A stretch of DNA of 56,846 bases. It comes from Bryobacterales bacterium (GTDB lineage Bacteria; Acidobacteriota; Terriglobia; Bryobacterales; Bryobacteraceae). Position 1 is the stretch's first letter. Every line of letters starts with the position of its first letter. The translations under genes and the position numbers were made by a program. The stretch covers positions 1 to 56,846 of the forward strand of contig JADLBD010000069.1 in NCBI GenBank assembly GCA_020847975.1, read 5' to 3'. The notes beneath the pieces are model-generated. The model was not told the DNA's origin. It was given only the letters and a program-made list of their open reading frames with translations, and did no database searches. Positions 1 through 9,374 of the stretch are shown one piece after another.

Positions 1-23
1 ATCCAGACTAAAGGGGTCCCTGC

Positions 24-533
24 ATGACCTTTCAGATTGGCGAACGTGTTGTCTATCCGAATCACGGCGTGGCGGTGGTGGAGAACATCAGCGCCCGTTC
101 CTTTGGCCAGCAATTCGAGCGCTTCTATCTCCTTCGAATTAAGACAAGCAAATTGACCGTCATGGTACCCTTCTCGCACGTCGATAACGTCGGCTTGCGC
201 AAAGTCACCAAAACCACGGAAATTTCCAAGGTGCTGTCCTTCCTCGCCACCGGCAAGGCCAAATCCTGCCAGGACTGGAAGGACCGCTTTAAGGAGAACT
301 CGGAAAAGATGCGCTTCGGCAGTCTTCTGGAAACCGCGGAAGTCTTGAAGTGCCTCCTCATCATCCAACAGAACAAGCCGCTGTCGTTCCGCGAGAAGAA
401 GATGCTGGACCGCGCCCGGCACATGCTGGTCACCGAGGTCGCCATCGCCCGTTGTGTGACCGAGATCGGCGCCGAAGAGGTATTGAACGAAGCACTCATC
501 CAGGCGGGGCTCCGGTTGCCGGAACCTTTGTAG
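24..533 (+). CDS. carD: CarD/CdnL-family RNA polymerase-binding transcription regulator
   Basis: A 169-residue protein. The N-terminus (about residues 3-60), beginning FQIGERVVYPNHGVAVVE, matches the Tudor-like RNA polymerase-interacting domain of CarD/CdnL/TRCF proteins. Residues 65-165 are a helical C-terminal domain with the usual basic stretch (GKAKSCQDWKDRFKENSEK). In the known family the protein binds the RNAP beta subunit and stabilises open complexes, chiefly at rRNA and housekeeping promoters. Length is normal for the family. The ATG is preceded by AAAGGGGT at good spacing. The promoter lies outside the window. It is convergent with the DUF1080 gene that ends at 604. Confidence 0.93.
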   Translation: MTFQIGERVVYPNHGVAVVENISARSFGQQFERFYLLRIKTSKLTVMVPFSHVDNVGLRKVTKTTEISKVLSFLATGKAKSCQDWKDRFKENSEKMRFGSLLETAEVLKCLLIIQQNKPLSFREKKMLDRARHMLVTEVAIARCVTEIGAEEVLNEALIQAGLRLPEPL

Positions 534-539
534 TATTGT

Positions 540-594
540 GTCAGGGCGCGATTGCTTACCGCGGTAGCCGCCGCGCCCCACCGCGGTTCCTGAC
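540..594. terminator. Possible bidirectional hairpin between convergent genes
   Basis: Between the stops of the CarD gene and the DUF1080 gene, GTCAGG (540-545) can pair with CCTGAC (589-594), and the next bases GCGCG (546-550) with CGCGC (572-576). An ACCGCGGT palindrome also occurs twice inside. There is no U-tract, so this is a GC-rich structure that could serve as a weak shared terminator. The function is inferred from its place between converging genes. Confidence 0.3.
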
Positions 595-603
595 GCCTGG
601 ATC

Positions 604-1353
604 CTAGAATTGTTTGATCCGGATATTCTTCACCTCAATCTTCATCGCAGGCCCGCGGTGCACCTGAATGCCGACCAACCCGTCCATGCGCCTTCCGGCC
701 GGGTCATCGTCAATCACCATGCTCATCACATGCCCGTTGAGAATCTGGATGAGCGTGTTGCCGCGGGCGATGAGATGGAGGTCATTCCAATCATCCCCCT
801 TGATGAATGCCTTCAGTTCCGCGTTGTCACCGAGTGAACCAATCAGGCCCGGCTTCCCGCCGGCGCCAATGTAGGTGGCCTGTCCCCTCAGCGCGAGGAA
901 GCCCCGTCCGCGCTCCTCATAGAACTGGCCGGTATAGCGCTGTTCCCCATCCATGTCGGCCTGGTAGCCCTTCATTACCCACTGGATGTCCGGCAATTCG
1001 ACGCTGCGGATCTGAATCCCGCTGTTGAACCCTGTCAGGCGGTAATTGAGCTTCAACTCGAAATTCGCAGGCTTGCCTCCCCGCCAGATCAGGAAGGTGT
1101 TCTGTTTGGGCTGCTTCTGGGTGGTCGTTTGACCCACGAGGCACCCGTTCTCGACGCGCCAGTAATTCGGGTCCCCATCCCAGCCCTGCATTGACTTTCC
1201 GTCAAACATCGCCCGAAACCCCGTTTCTTCGAGGGACGTGATGACAGCCGGGCTGCCGCCGGCCTTCTTCTGAGCCGGTTGCTGCGCCGGCAGGTAGAAC
1301 ACCGCGCCAGCCGCGATTACTCCAAGTCCGATGATTGTCTTTGAAAATTGCAT
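604..1353 (-). CDS. Secreted DUF1080 (3-keto-disaccharide hydrolase-like) protein
   Basis: About 249 residues. The start chosen (ATG at 1353, MQFSKTIIGLG) has GGAGAG upstream and opens a signal peptide ending near FYLPAQQ. An in-frame ATG 24 bases further up lacks this. From FRAMFDGKSMQGWDGD to the end (VKNIRIKQF) the chain follows the LamG-like beta-sandwich of DUF1080. Members of this family act on 3-keto-glycosides or other glycosides and are strongly expanded in Acidobacteria, Planctomycetes and Verrucomicrobia. The likely place is the periplasm or cell surface. The substrate cannot be told from sequence. No catalytic residues are assigned. It is not clearly in an operon; the kinase gene upstream ends 40 bases away on the same strand. 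Confidence 0.82.
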   Translation of the reverse strand: MQFSKTIIGLGVIAAGAVFYLPAQQPAQKKAGGSPAVITSLEETGFRAMFDGKSMQGWDGDPNYWRVENGCLVGQTTTQKQPKQNTFLIWRGGKPANFELKLNYRLTGFNSGIQIRSVELPDIQWVMKGYQADMDGEQRYTGQFYEERGRGFLALRGQATYIGAGGKPGLIGSLGDNAELKAFIKGDDWNDLHLIARGNTLIQILNGHVMSMVIDDDPAGRRMDGLVGIQVHRGPAMKIEVKNIRIKQF

Positions 1354-1393
1354 ATTCTCTCCAGATGGCAAGAGCATACACCAACCGGCGGGT

Positions 1394-3238
1394 CTATCGC
1401 TCCCCCGCCAGTTGCAGGATCAGGCCGCGTTCTTTCGTCTTGTCGCTCGATAGACCGCTGAAGTTATAGTTCTCCCCGTTACCGAGCCGCACGTGGAAGG
1501 CGCTTGCAGCGCCGCCGCGCAGTAACCGCGGAATCGCATTGCGGTTTCCGCGGAACTCCTTCACGTCTTCAGTTCGCGTCGTGAAGGTGTATATCCCGGC
1601 ACTGTCCACATAGGAAATGGAATTCTTGCCAAGCCGCAGCAGCCCGCTTCCCGCTCCATCCTTGCGGTCCAGTTCAACATGAAAGGTGGCGAATCCGCCG
1701 CGCTCGAGCGACTTGCGGTAGTTGGCCGCGGCTTCGTCGAAGTTGCCGTTGTTGTACAGTTGCACCTGCGCCAGCAGATCGTAGGCCTCCCAGCGGTCCG
1801 GTTGCGCTTCAATCGCCGCGTTGGCCAGCTCCATCGCCTCGGGGGCTTTCTGCGCCAGCCCCGCCTTCGATACCAGATCTTCGTAGCTTGGTCCGGCGGG
1901 CTTTGGCGGTTCAGGAGCCGCCGGTTGTGGCGCAGGCGGCGTTTCCTCCTTTGCCGGCGTGGGAGATGGCTGCACGGAGGCCACCTGCCGCGGTGGTTGC
2001 ACCGGCGCCGGCGGGCTCGGCCGCAAAGCAAAAAGCACGAGCAGCACCACAGCGCCGCTCGCGGCGCTCCACACCCAGCCGGGTATCCCTTTCTTCTCGA
2101 CGGGAGGCAATGCGGGCCCAGGCGGTGGGAATTCGGGCTGTCGTGTGGCGACTCGCGTGGCCACTTCGGCGGGGATGAGCGGCGCCGCCGGCTGCTCGGG
2201 CAACGGCGACGCCGCGGCATGAATCCGCGGGGCGCGCGGAACCAGAGCCTCGCGAAATTGCTCCATGGTTTCAAACCGCGCTGCCGGCTCGAACGCCATT
2301 GCCTTGAGCAGCGCCGTTTCCTGTTGCTGACTCATCTCCACGCCCAGGGAACGAGGCGCCTTCAGTCCATCCTCTGCCAAACGGTCCAGCGCTCCGGGAG
2401 GCATCACTCCGGTCACCGCCCGGTACAGCGTGGCCGCCAGCGCGTACACGTCCGTCCACGGACCTTGCGGTCCCTTGCTGCGGTATTGCTCGCCGGGAGC
2501 GTATCCTTCTTTCAGGATTACCGAAAGATTCCGACTGCGCTCTCCCAACGCCATCCGGGCCGCTCCGAAATCGAGCAACTTCACCTGCCGGTTCGGACCG
2601 AGATGAATGTTATCCGGACTGACGTCGCGGTGGAGGATTCCCTCGGCGTGCACCTCGGAGAGGGCGTCCATCACGGGAAGGGCAATGACGAGCGCCTCTT
2701 CGACGCTGATTCTGCCTCCCATCCGGTCCAGGTGCGCTTCGAGCGTTCGCCCCTCCAGGTATTCCATTACGATGTAGGCCGTGCCGTGTTCGCGGAAAAA
2801 ATTCAGCACCGAGAGGATGTTCGGATGGTGCGCGAACCGCGCCACCATGCGGGCTTCCTCGAGGTAGCGCTCCAGCCCGTAGTCAAAATCTTTCTGAAGG
2901 TGCGTGCTGAAAGCCGAGACTTCGTGGCCTGATAGGGAGCGCATCGCGACCCCACTGGGGAAATACTCCTTCACCGCCAGTCTCCGTTGCAGGTGCTTGT
3001 CCCAGCCGATGTAGGTGATGCCGAAGCCGCCGTAGCCGAGTACGCGCCCGATCAGGTATTGCCCGTGCAACTCCGTTCTCGGGGGCAGGTGCATGGGGGT
3101 GGCCGCCGGGGTCCCTTCCTTGTACTGGCACCGCGGGCACACTTCCCGCCGGCCGCGGTTGGCCATACACCCCATACAAAGTTCGAGCAAATCCATTCCG
3201 AATTCAGATTCTAGCGCGTGCCACAACTGCAAGATCAT
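1394..3238 (-). CDS. Membrane-anchored Ser/Thr protein kinase with N-terminal zinc ribbon
   Basis: A 614-residue Hanks-type kinase. An N-terminal zinc ribbon (LCMGCM...VCPRCQ, about residues 20-40) precedes the kinase domain (about 57-330). The kinase domain shows the glycine loop (VLGYGGFGITY), lysine in RLAVKEYFP, catalytic loop ILHRDVSPDN and LLDFGAARM. A proline-rich linker leads to one transmembrane helix (near WVWSAASGAVVLLVLFAL), so the C-terminus should be periplasmic. That part holds a proline-rich stretch and a TPR-like segment (QPDRWEAYDLLAQVQLYNNG). The ATG at 3238 overlaps the TGA of the decayed upstream copy (ATGA). Another start is the ATG at 3196. The HRD loop reads S where many have K after D (RDVSPDN), a variant common in related bacterial kinases. 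The targets are unknown. Confidence 0.9.
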   Translation of the reverse strand: MILQLWHALESEFGMDLLELCMGCMANRGRREVCPRCQYKEGTPAATPMHLPPRTELHGQYLIGRVLGYGGFGITYIGWDKHLQRRLAVKEYFPSGVAMRSLSGHEVSAFSTHLQKDFDYGLERYLEEARMVARFAHHPNILSVLNFFREHGTAYIVMEYLEGRTLEAHLDRMGGRISVEEALVIALPVMDALSEVHAEGILHRDVSPDNIHLGPNRQVKLLDFGAARMALGERSRNLSVILKEGYAPGEQYRSKGPQGPWTDVYALAATLYRAVTGVMPPGALDRLAEDGLKAPRSLGVEMSQQQETALLKAMAFEPAARFETMEQFREALVPRAPRIHAAASPLPEQPAAPLIPAEVATRVATRQPEFPPPGPALPPVEKKGIPGWVWSAASGAVVLLVLFALRPSPPAPVQPPRQVASVQPSPTPAKEETPPAPQPAAPEPPKPAGPSYEDLVSKAGLAQKAPEAMELANAAIEAQPDRWEAYDLLAQVQLYNNGNFDEAAANYRKSLERGGFATFHVELDRKDGAGSGLLRLGKNSISYVDSAGIYTFTTRTEDVKEFRGNRNAIPRLLRGGAASAFHVRLGNGENYNFSGLSSDKTKERGLILQLAGER

Positions 3239-3874
3239 ATCGCGAACGGCTTTCGGATTAGTGGCGGAGATGAGATTGAAGTTGCGGCCGGTTCGTCCAC
3301 CGGTATCAGCGTTACTCCCGTCAGCATGTCACGGAACTCCTGCATGGAGTGGAACCGCGCATCCGGCTGCACGGCCAGAGCTTTCAAGAATCACCGACAG
3401 ATTCCGGCTCTTCCGGCCGAGCGCATAGCGCGCAGCCCCGAAATCGAGCACTTTGATCCGCCACTTCCGCGTGATGTAGATGTTATCCGGGCTGATATCG
3501 CGGTGGAGGATGTCCTGCTGGTGCACCGAGCCGAGCGCTTCGAGAACGGGCGCCATGATGGTCGTGCGCGCCTCGTCGAGATAACGCTCGAGCCCGTATT
3601 CAAAATCCTTGCGCGAGTCTCCGGAGAAGGGAATCACTTCGCTATTGGCTCCCGTGCGCACCGCCACGATGATCGGCAGATACTCCTTGATGGCGATTTT
3701 CCTTGCCAGGTTCAGGTCCCATCCAAGGTAGGTGACTCCAAACCCGCCGTGTCCCAACACCTTCCCGGCCAGGTACTGGCCGTGCAGTTCCATCCGCGGG
3801 GCGCCGGACGCTGATCGACGCCAGAATGTCCGACACGGAATCGTCGTCAATCGGAATATCACACGTTGGCTCAC
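3235..3874 (-). pseudogene. Decayed Ser/Thr kinase, tandem paralogue with two internal deletions
   Basis: Reads MELHGQYLAGKVLGHGGFG, then KIAIKEYLP, ILHRDISPDN and VLDFGAARYAL, closely like the intact kinase downstream. Against that paralogue, about 50 residues are missing in frame between YLDEAR and MAPVLEAL (end of the N-lobe and hinge). After RNLSVIL the activation segment and most of the C-lobe (about 85 residues) are gone. The last part (LKALAVQPDARF...MQEFRDML) follows in another frame and ends at 3235. Without the hinge and C-lobe the product cannot fold as a kinase. Its old stop TGA overlaps the ATG of the intact kinase, so the pair was probably a tandem duplication and operon. The original 5' end is unclear (3793 or 3874). 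Confidence 0.8.
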
Positions 3875-3913
3875 GGCCGATCGTAAATCGGATTCATCTT
3901 CGTCTCTGCCGAC

Positions 3914-4372
3914 TCACGTAGCCTGCGTCGCCTCTGAAATCGCCGTTTCGACCCATCTCCGCATCTCCCGGATGCTCGCCAGACCGGCACGCTGGAACAC
4001 GGCGCGTCCCTTGTCGAACACGACGAAGTTTGGAATACTCTGAATGCCTAGTCTTGCCGCCAGTTCCTGATTGCGCTCGGTATCCACTTTCAGCACCACT
4101 GCTTTCCCCGCCAGTTCCCGGGCAAGGGCCGCCACTTCCGGAGCAGCCATCCGGCAGGGCCCGCACCAGGATGCCCAGAAGTCGACGAACACGGGTACCG
4201 GAGTCTCTTGCAAGATGGCGGCGAATTCCTCGCTGTCCACTTCGAGCGGTGTTGCCTGGGGCGGTAAAGGCGCCTTGCACAATCCGCAGCGTCCGGCGTG
4301 GGCAAGGCGCCTGGCGGGCACGCGGTTCTTGGCTTTACAGGAGGGGCAAGTGCGAGTGGAGGAGTAATTCAT
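3914..4372 (-). CDS. trxC: Thioredoxin 2 (zinc-ribbon thioredoxin)
   Basis: A 152-residue protein. Its N-terminal zinc ribbon (CPSCKAKNRV at 9-18 and CGLCKAPL at about 34-41) is followed by a thioredoxin fold with the active site WASWCGPCRMAAPE and the cis-proline region IQSIPNFVVFDKG. This layout is that of TrxC, which reduces protein disulphides in the cytoplasm and in E. coli is part of the oxidative-stress response; its zinc centre makes activity redox-sensitive. It is divergent from the EAL-HDOD gene, with 84 bases between the starts. No OxyR-type site was recognised in that gap. Confidence 0.93.
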   Translation of the reverse strand: MNYSSTRTCPSCKAKNRVPARRLAHAGRCGLCKAPLPPQATPLEVDSEEFAAILQETPVPVFVDFWASWCGPCRMAAPEVAALARELAGKAVVLKVDTERNQELAARLGIQSIPNFVVFDKGRAVFQRAGLASIREMRRWVETAISEATQAT

Positions 4373-4456
4373 GGGCGGTCTCTATCACAAAAGATGCGAA
4401 GGAGGGGAGGAAGGTGTCAGAAGGGGGATGGGAGGGTGCCGATAAGAGAAGGGAGT

Positions 4457-5677
4457 ATGAGAACATTCGTGGCCCGTCAGCCGATTATCGATTGCACGCG
4501 CTCTGTCATCGGCTACGAACTCCTCTACCGGCACTCCGCTTCCAGCCTCTGTTTCGACGCCGTCGATGGGTGTTCCGCTTCGGCTCATGTCATCTCCCAC
4601 AGCCTCTTCGGCGCCGGACTCGAAAATCTGGTGAGCGGAAAACTCGCCTTCATCAATTTCACCCGTCAACTGCTCGTTCAGGGCTTCCCCAATCTGCTCC
4701 CGAACGATTCTGTTGTCGTTGAAATTCTCGAAACCATCCATCCCGACGAAGAGGTCATCGCTGCTTGCCGCAGCCTGAAAAAGCAGGGCTACCTGCTGGC
4801 CCTCGATGACTACGTCCATTCCGAGGCCTTTGAGCCACTGCTTCAGTGTGCAGCCATCGTCAAATTCGATGTAAAGTCCGCCGGCCTCGTTCGCCCGGAT
4901 CGCCAGGTTCCTCATTTCCAGACCCGCGGGCTGAAAGCCCTTGCCGAAAAAATAGAGACGTGGGCCGATTTCGAGCGTGCCCAGGTGCTGGGTTACTCCT
5001 ATTTTCAAGGCTACTTCTTCGCCCGGCCGGTGCTGGTTGCAGGCAGGCGGACACCCTCCCTGAAGCTAAGCCAGTGCCAGTTGCTCGAAGCAGTCCAGCA
5101 TCCCGATCTGGACTTCGCCAAAATCGAGCGCATCATCAAGCAGGACGTCTCGCTCTCCTATAAGCTGCTGCGATACATTAACTCCGCCCGCTTTGCCCGA
5201 CCCATCACCATTGACTCCATCGGCCAATCTCTCCTGCTTCTCGGCGAGGTGGAAGTTCGCCGCTGGGCCTCCCTGCTTTTACTGTGCAGCCTGGGCGAAA
5301 ACAAAACCCGGGAACTGGTGATTCTCGCCCTGGTTCGCGCCCGATTCTGCGAACTTCTGGGAGAGGCCGCGAGAATGCCTGACCGCAAGGCTTCGTTGTT
5401 CCTGATGGGTATGTTCTCGCTGCTCGATGCGCTGCTCGACGCAAACCTCGAGGAAGCCCTCCAGGGTCTTCCTCTGGACAAGGATGTCACCGGCGCCCTG
5501 CTCGGGAGATCCGGCGCCGATTCGAGGTTCAGCTCCACTTTTCAATTAGTCTGTGACTATGAAGCGGCCGATTGGCCGTCGGTTTCCCGGCATGCGCTCT
5601 TCCTGCACATTCCCGAGGATTTTCCGGGTGTGGCCTATACCACTGCTCTCCAGTGGGCGGAGAGCGTGTTGTCTTAG
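4457..5677 (+). CDS. EAL-HDOD signalling protein (YuxH/CdgJ type)
   Basis: About 406 residues from the ATG at 4457, which has GAAGGGA upstream; the longer open frame upstream has no ribosome site. Residues 1-200 form an EAL-like domain (FVARQPIID, YELLYR, VEILETI, LALDDYV). ELLYR stands in the place of the catalytic EAL-motif, as is usual in this family, so c-di-GMP hydrolysis is unlikely. The second half is an HDOD domain (VSLSYKLLRYINSARF, IGQSLLLLGEVEVRRWASLLLL). Family members act in motility, biofilm or stress signalling through protein interaction. It converges on the AsmA gene. A 12-base tandem repeat sits just after the stop (5677-5700). Confidence 0.88.
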   Translation: MRTFVARQPIIDCTRSVIGYELLYRHSASSLCFDAVDGCSASAHVISHSLFGAGLENLVSGKLAFINFTRQLLVQGFPNLLPNDSVVVEILETIHPDEEVIAACRSLKKQGYLLALDDYVHSEAFEPLLQCAAIVKFDVKSAGLVRPDRQVPHFQTRGLKALAEKIETWADFERAQVLGYSYFQGYFFARPVLVAGRRTPSLKLSQCQLLEAVQHPDLDFAKIERIIKQDVSLSYKLLRYINSARFARPITIDSIGQSLLLLGEVEVRRWASLLLLCSLGENKTRELVILALVRARFCELLGEAARMPDRKASLFLMGMFSLLDALLDANLEEALQGLPLDKDVTGALLGRSGADSRFSSTFQLVCDYEAADWPSVSRHALFLHIPEDFPGVAYTTALQWAESVLS

Positions 5678-5714
5678 CTGTTCTCGCGGCTGTTCTCGCG
5701 CCCCAACTTCGCTC

Positions 5715-8126
5715 TCACTGCTTCTTCTGTTCCTTCTTGTGGCCCCCGCCGAGCATGTCGAGCAAGGCCCCGCCCACTCCCTTCGCCCCCTCTTTCTTGC
5801 CCCCTTCGATTGCCCCAATGATTCCGCCGGCCGCCCCCAGCGGGTTGCTCGCAGAGGGCAGCAGGCTCTGCACTTTCAGCTTTGCGAACTCCGCGCCATC
5901 CGGGACGAACATTGGTTTCGTCATCGACCCGCTCACCAGGCACGGGATGACAAGCTCCCCCTTGGAATTGGCGAGAGCCGTGGTCAGGTAGCCCCCGACC
6001 TTCGAGCCGCCGAAGCGGTCGCTTGCCTGCTTCGAGAGCACGGAGAGCACCTTCATTTTGATGCTCTGATCCGCCAGTCCCAAGCTGCCGGAAGCGCCCA
6101 GGGAGCCTCCGTCGAAGGCGAGTTTCAGATCGTCCGTCGAAGCCACCCCGTCGTGGATCTGCATCGTCCCGGTGAGCGACAGGATGTTTGTGATGGCGTC
6201 GCTCTTAGGGACGTAACCAAGAAACCGGCCGATGCGCGACAGTTCGTTGAGGATGTTGACCCCGGTAAGCTTCCCGTCATTGAGCTTCAGGCCAATCGAC
6301 CCATTGAGGCTCTTTGCGATATCCTCTCCCGGCCTGGGAGTGAACTTGAGGTCAGCTTGGGCGGCCATCAGTCCATAGACCAACTGCTTGAGGGAAGTAG
6401 TGGAGGAAAGCAACTGGTTCGTATCCACCCGCTCGAGCCTGGTCTGGACGGCGTATGCCGCGGCCTGCGGCCGCATGTCCATCGTAATGGCGCCGCGCTG
6501 CGAGCCTCCGAACAACTCCGCCGTCTCCGGATCGAGTTTCAGCACGCCCCGGTCGAGGGAACATTCCGACTTCACCTTGTTGAGGACGACGCCTCCGTAT
6601 CGGACCTTGCCCACCGAGAGCGTGCCCTTACCCCGGACCGCGCTGGCGGATTTCGCGCCGCCGGCGGCAGGCTGATCCTTGGCAATCCGGCGAAGCTCAT
6701 CCACGTTGATCTGGTCCACATCCGCCGAAAACCGGAGTTCAGGAGCGGCGAAGTTACGAACTTTCAGCGTGCCGCGAAGCGTGCTACCGGCAAGCGTGCA
6801 GACCATGTTCTCGAGCACCGCACTGTTCTCTTCAAATCGCAGGGTTGCCGTTTTCACAGCCAGCGGCCTGGTAAGTGAAGGGAGTTGCAGGGTAGCATTT
6901 TCAAGTAGCCCGGAGCCCGAGTAGGTGAGGTTCTTGAATGGCCCGTCCAGCTTCACATCCACGGATACGGAGCCGTCGCCCTGAAGGCCGCCGGTGGAAA
7001 CTCCGTAAGCGGAAGCCACGTTCAGCAGTTCTCCCAGATTCGCTCCCTTGGTGCTCAAAGAAGCGTTCAGACGCGGCGTGGTTGTGTAATTGGAGATCCT
7101 CGCCACGGCCCCCAGGTGCGTGCCGCCTGATTCAATGACGAACGTACCGGTGCGGATGGCATCCGGAGTGAACTGCACCTTCATTTGCGCGGTCCGTACC
7201 GGCTGCTTCCAGCCCTTTCCACTCACCACGACGTTGGCGGCGTCAATCGAGCCCGAGAGTTGCGGGCTGGAGGCGGCGCCGGTGATATGCACATCGGCGC
7301 TCATCGTGCCGTCCACTTTCATGTCGGGCGTGAACCCCGCGCCCAGGGCCCCGGCAAGCCTTGCCAAGTCGCCGATGGCAGCCTTCCCGGTCTTTACCTG
7401 GAGGTCGACTTGGGCGGGCGTTGCGCCGAGATCGGCCGAACCCGATCCGGTCAGACTGAGGGCTCCCACATTCAGAGCAAGCGATGAGATGGCAACTCTT
7501 TGCGAAGCCTTGTCATAGGTGGCCTTCAGTGCACCTTTGGCCACTACATCCTGGGGAAGCTTCACGACGGCATCCGCGGTAAGCGGCTTTCCCGGAGCGA
7601 GATCGCGCAGCGTGAGATTGATGTTGTCGTAGACCTGCCGCTTCTTCCCCTCCTCGAGATCGGTGACGGCAACGCGGCCGTTTTCCAGAATCAGTTCCGA
7701 AAGGGTGAACTCCCCTCCTCCTCCTTTGCCCGCTCCGCCCTTGCCGAGCGTGGAAAAATTCCAACGCCCTTCGCGGCTCTTCACCAGTTCGACGGCAGGC
7801 TCCCGCAGGCGAATGGATTCCACCTCAATCCGCTTGCCGAGCAGGGGCAGCAGCGCCACCCGCACGGAAAGCTCCTTGGCGCTGAGCACGGAGTTCTGCG
7901 TGTGAAACGCGAGATCCTCGGCGATGGCTACATCCTGCACGCCAATGGCAAGAGGAAACATGTGGAGACTCATGGTCCCCAGCGTCACTTTGCGCCCGAG
8001 AGCCTTCTCCAACTGGCCTTGGATCACGCCGCGATACTGATTGACGTCGACAAACATCAATAGCCCGGCGGCGATGAGAATGAGGGCGGCAGCCAGTGCT
8101 CCAACGGCCAACAGCAGTTTGCGCAT
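5715..8126 (-). CDS. AsmA-family membrane protein
   Basis: An 803-residue protein with an N-terminal membrane anchor (LLLAVGALAAALILIAAGLLMFV) followed by the AsmA opening FVDVNQYRGVIQGQLEKALGRKVTLG. The rest is beta-rich with repeated patterns such as LNGSIGLKLNDGKLTGVNIL, typical of AsmA/TamB-like bridge proteins. These are thought to span the periplasm and help move phospholipids to the outer membrane or influence outer-membrane assembly. The C-terminal 60 residues are Gly- and Lys-rich (GGHKKEQKKQ). The start has a strong TAAGGAGG site. The next gene upstream on the same strand ends 51 bases before it, so the two may be co-transcribed. Confidence 0.85.
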   Translation of the reverse strand: MRKLLLAVGALAAALILIAAGLLMFVDVNQYRGVIQGQLEKALGRKVTLGTMSLHMFPLAIGVQDVAIAEDLAFHTQNSVLSAKELSVRVALLPLLGKRIEVESIRLREPAVELVKSREGRWNFSTLGKGGAGKGGGGEFTLSELILENGRVAVTDLEEGKKRQVYDNINLTLRDLAPGKPLTADAVVKLPQDVVAKGALKATYDKASQRVAISSLALNVGALSLTGSGSADLGATPAQVDLQVKTGKAAIGDLARLAGALGAGFTPDMKVDGTMSADVHITGAASSPQLSGSIDAANVVVSGKGWKQPVRTAQMKVQFTPDAIRTGTFVIESGGTHLGAVARISNYTTTPRLNASLSTKGANLGELLNVASAYGVSTGGLQGDGSVSVDVKLDGPFKNLTYSGSGLLENATLQLPSLTRPLAVKTATLRFEENSAVLENMVCTLAGSTLRGTLKVRNFAAPELRFSADVDQINVDELRRIAKDQPAAGGAKSASAVRGKGTLSVGKVRYGGVVLNKVKSECSLDRGVLKLDPETAELFGGSQRGAITMDMRPQAAAYAVQTRLERVDTNQLLSSTTSLKQLVYGLMAAQADLKFTPRPGEDIAKSLNGSIGLKLNDGKLTGVNILNELSRIGRFLGYVPKSDAITNILSLTGTMQIHDGVASTDDLKLAFDGGSLGASGSLGLADQSIKMKVLSVLSKQASDRFGGSKVGGYLTTALANSKGELVIPCLVSGSMTKPMFVPDGAEFAKLKVQSLLPSASNPLGAAGGIIGAIEGGKKEGAKGVGGALLDMLGGGHKKEQKKQ

Positions 8127-8177
8127 GGACGTCCTCCTTACTCCCAGGCGAAGTCCATCATAGCGCCAACCGCGCCG

Positions 8178-9317
8178 TTACTTCTTCTTTGCGGCGGCCT
8201 TCTTGTCGTCGCCGTCGAAGGTGACGGAGGAATCTGTGGTCGAGATCGTGGTCTCCGCGGAGAACTTGCGGTAGTTGCGGAATTCGATCTCGTTCTTCAC
8301 GCAAGCCCGCTCGGCCCGGAAACAGGCAAGGTTTGCGGAATAGAAGGGGAGCAGATAGAACTTTTCGCCGATTCTCACAGGATTGTACTCGAGGCTCATC
8401 TCCGCCTGCTCGAGCGCGAACGTCGAGGGCATGTCCTGCGCCTGCATCTCGATGCGCCGCACCGTGAGTTCCTTCGGGTCGATCCAGACCGAGCCGCGGT
8501 ACTTCGGGCGTAGCTCCTGGCCGCCGAACTTCAGCGTCCAATGCGAATTCGGCTGCTGCACCACGTAGTCATAAACCTCGGCGTTCACCCCCCCGATTGT
8601 TTCGCTGCGCCGGTAGGTGAATTGGGCGTCCGTACCGGGATTCATCAGATCGCGCAGCACCGTCCCATACTCGCCTTCCGACCAGGCTCCGGATTTCTGC
8701 GTATCTTCGTACTTCACCGGTTTGCCGTTATGCCGCGCATTGCGGTAATCCTCCTGGCCGTCGACGTACATCACATCCACCTGCACCGTGTCCTTCAGAC
8801 GCCAGTCGCGGAGCGTCGCGCCGCTCTGATTGCGCCGGATGAGTTGCTGGCAGATGAAGTTCGGCAACTGTTCGGAATAGGTTTCCGCCTTCATGCGCAC
8901 TTTGTCGATGAGCGTGACCGGCTGCTGCGAAGTGGCTGCCGCCGGGCGATCGGAAGAGGACGCGGTGGACGGGCCGCCAGCGGCGGAATCCGCGGATTCC
9001 GTCTCTCCCAGCACTACGGGCAGGGTTTCACAGTCGGGCCGCGTGTCTTTCGCTGTTGGTCTTCCCCTCCGCAGCACCGGGCGGCTCGAATCCTCGGAAT
9101 CAGCGATGCAGGGCTGGCGCGCCGGCTTCGGCGGCTCCTTTTTCGCCTCTTTTGTCTCCGCCTTCGTTCCAGCCCGCTTGGGAGGTGGGGGCGCGGGAGC
9201 GAGCGACGGGGGAATGTCCGGCTCCGGCGGCGGTTCCTGCACGTGAATGGGTCCCTTGGTTTGCGCCAGGATACAGCTCAGGCACAGGAATCCGAGCACC
9301 AACCCTCGCATTGGCAT
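8178..9317 (-). CDS. Secreted protein of unknown function
   Basis: A 379-residue protein with a signal peptide (MPMRGLVLGFLCLSCILAQ). A Pro/Lys/Ala-rich linker (to about residue 135) follows, then a folded domain from VRMKAETYSEQLPNFICQQLIRR to the C-terminus. The start at 9317 has GAGG at short spacing; the next in-frame ATG (9311) is also possible. The folded part (TVQVDVMYVDGQEDYRN, WIDPKELTVRRIEMQAQDMP) resembles uncharacterised acidobacterial proteins that may adopt an LolA-like outer-membrane-sorting fold; this is a weak inference. The end is lysine-rich (KKAAAKKK). It precedes the AsmA gene on the same strand. Confidence 0.6.
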   Translation of the reverse strand: MPMRGLVLGFLCLSCILAQTKGPIHVQEPPPEPDIPPSLAPAPPPPKRAGTKAETKEAKKEPPKPARQPCIADSEDSSRPVLRRGRPTAKDTRPDCETLPVVLGETESADSAAGGPSTASSSDRPAAATSQQPVTLIDKVRMKAETYSEQLPNFICQQLIRRNQSGATLRDWRLKDTVQVDVMYVDGQEDYRNARHNGKPVKYEDTQKSGAWSEGEYGTVLRDLMNPGTDAQFTYRRSETIGGVNAEVYDYVVQQPNSHWTLKFGGQELRPKYRGSVWIDPKELTVRRIEMQAQDMPSTFALEQAEMSLEYNPVRIGEKFYLLPFYSANLACFRAERACVKNEIEFRNYRKFSAETTISTTDSSVTFDGDDKKAAAKKK

Positions 9318-9374
9318 GAAACCTCATTCTACCGACGCGCCCCCGCGCGGGGAGGTTGCGGCCGCCTTGTAATA

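Noticed and set aside
5677..5700. 12-base tandem repeat after the EAL-HDOD gene.
   Set aside because: Only two units and no hairpin; probably replication slippage without a role.
5553..6878. 441-residue plus-strand frame opposite the AsmA gene.
   Set aside because: Arg/Pro/His-rich, low-complexity composition of a shadow; the minus strand encodes a coherent AsmA protein.
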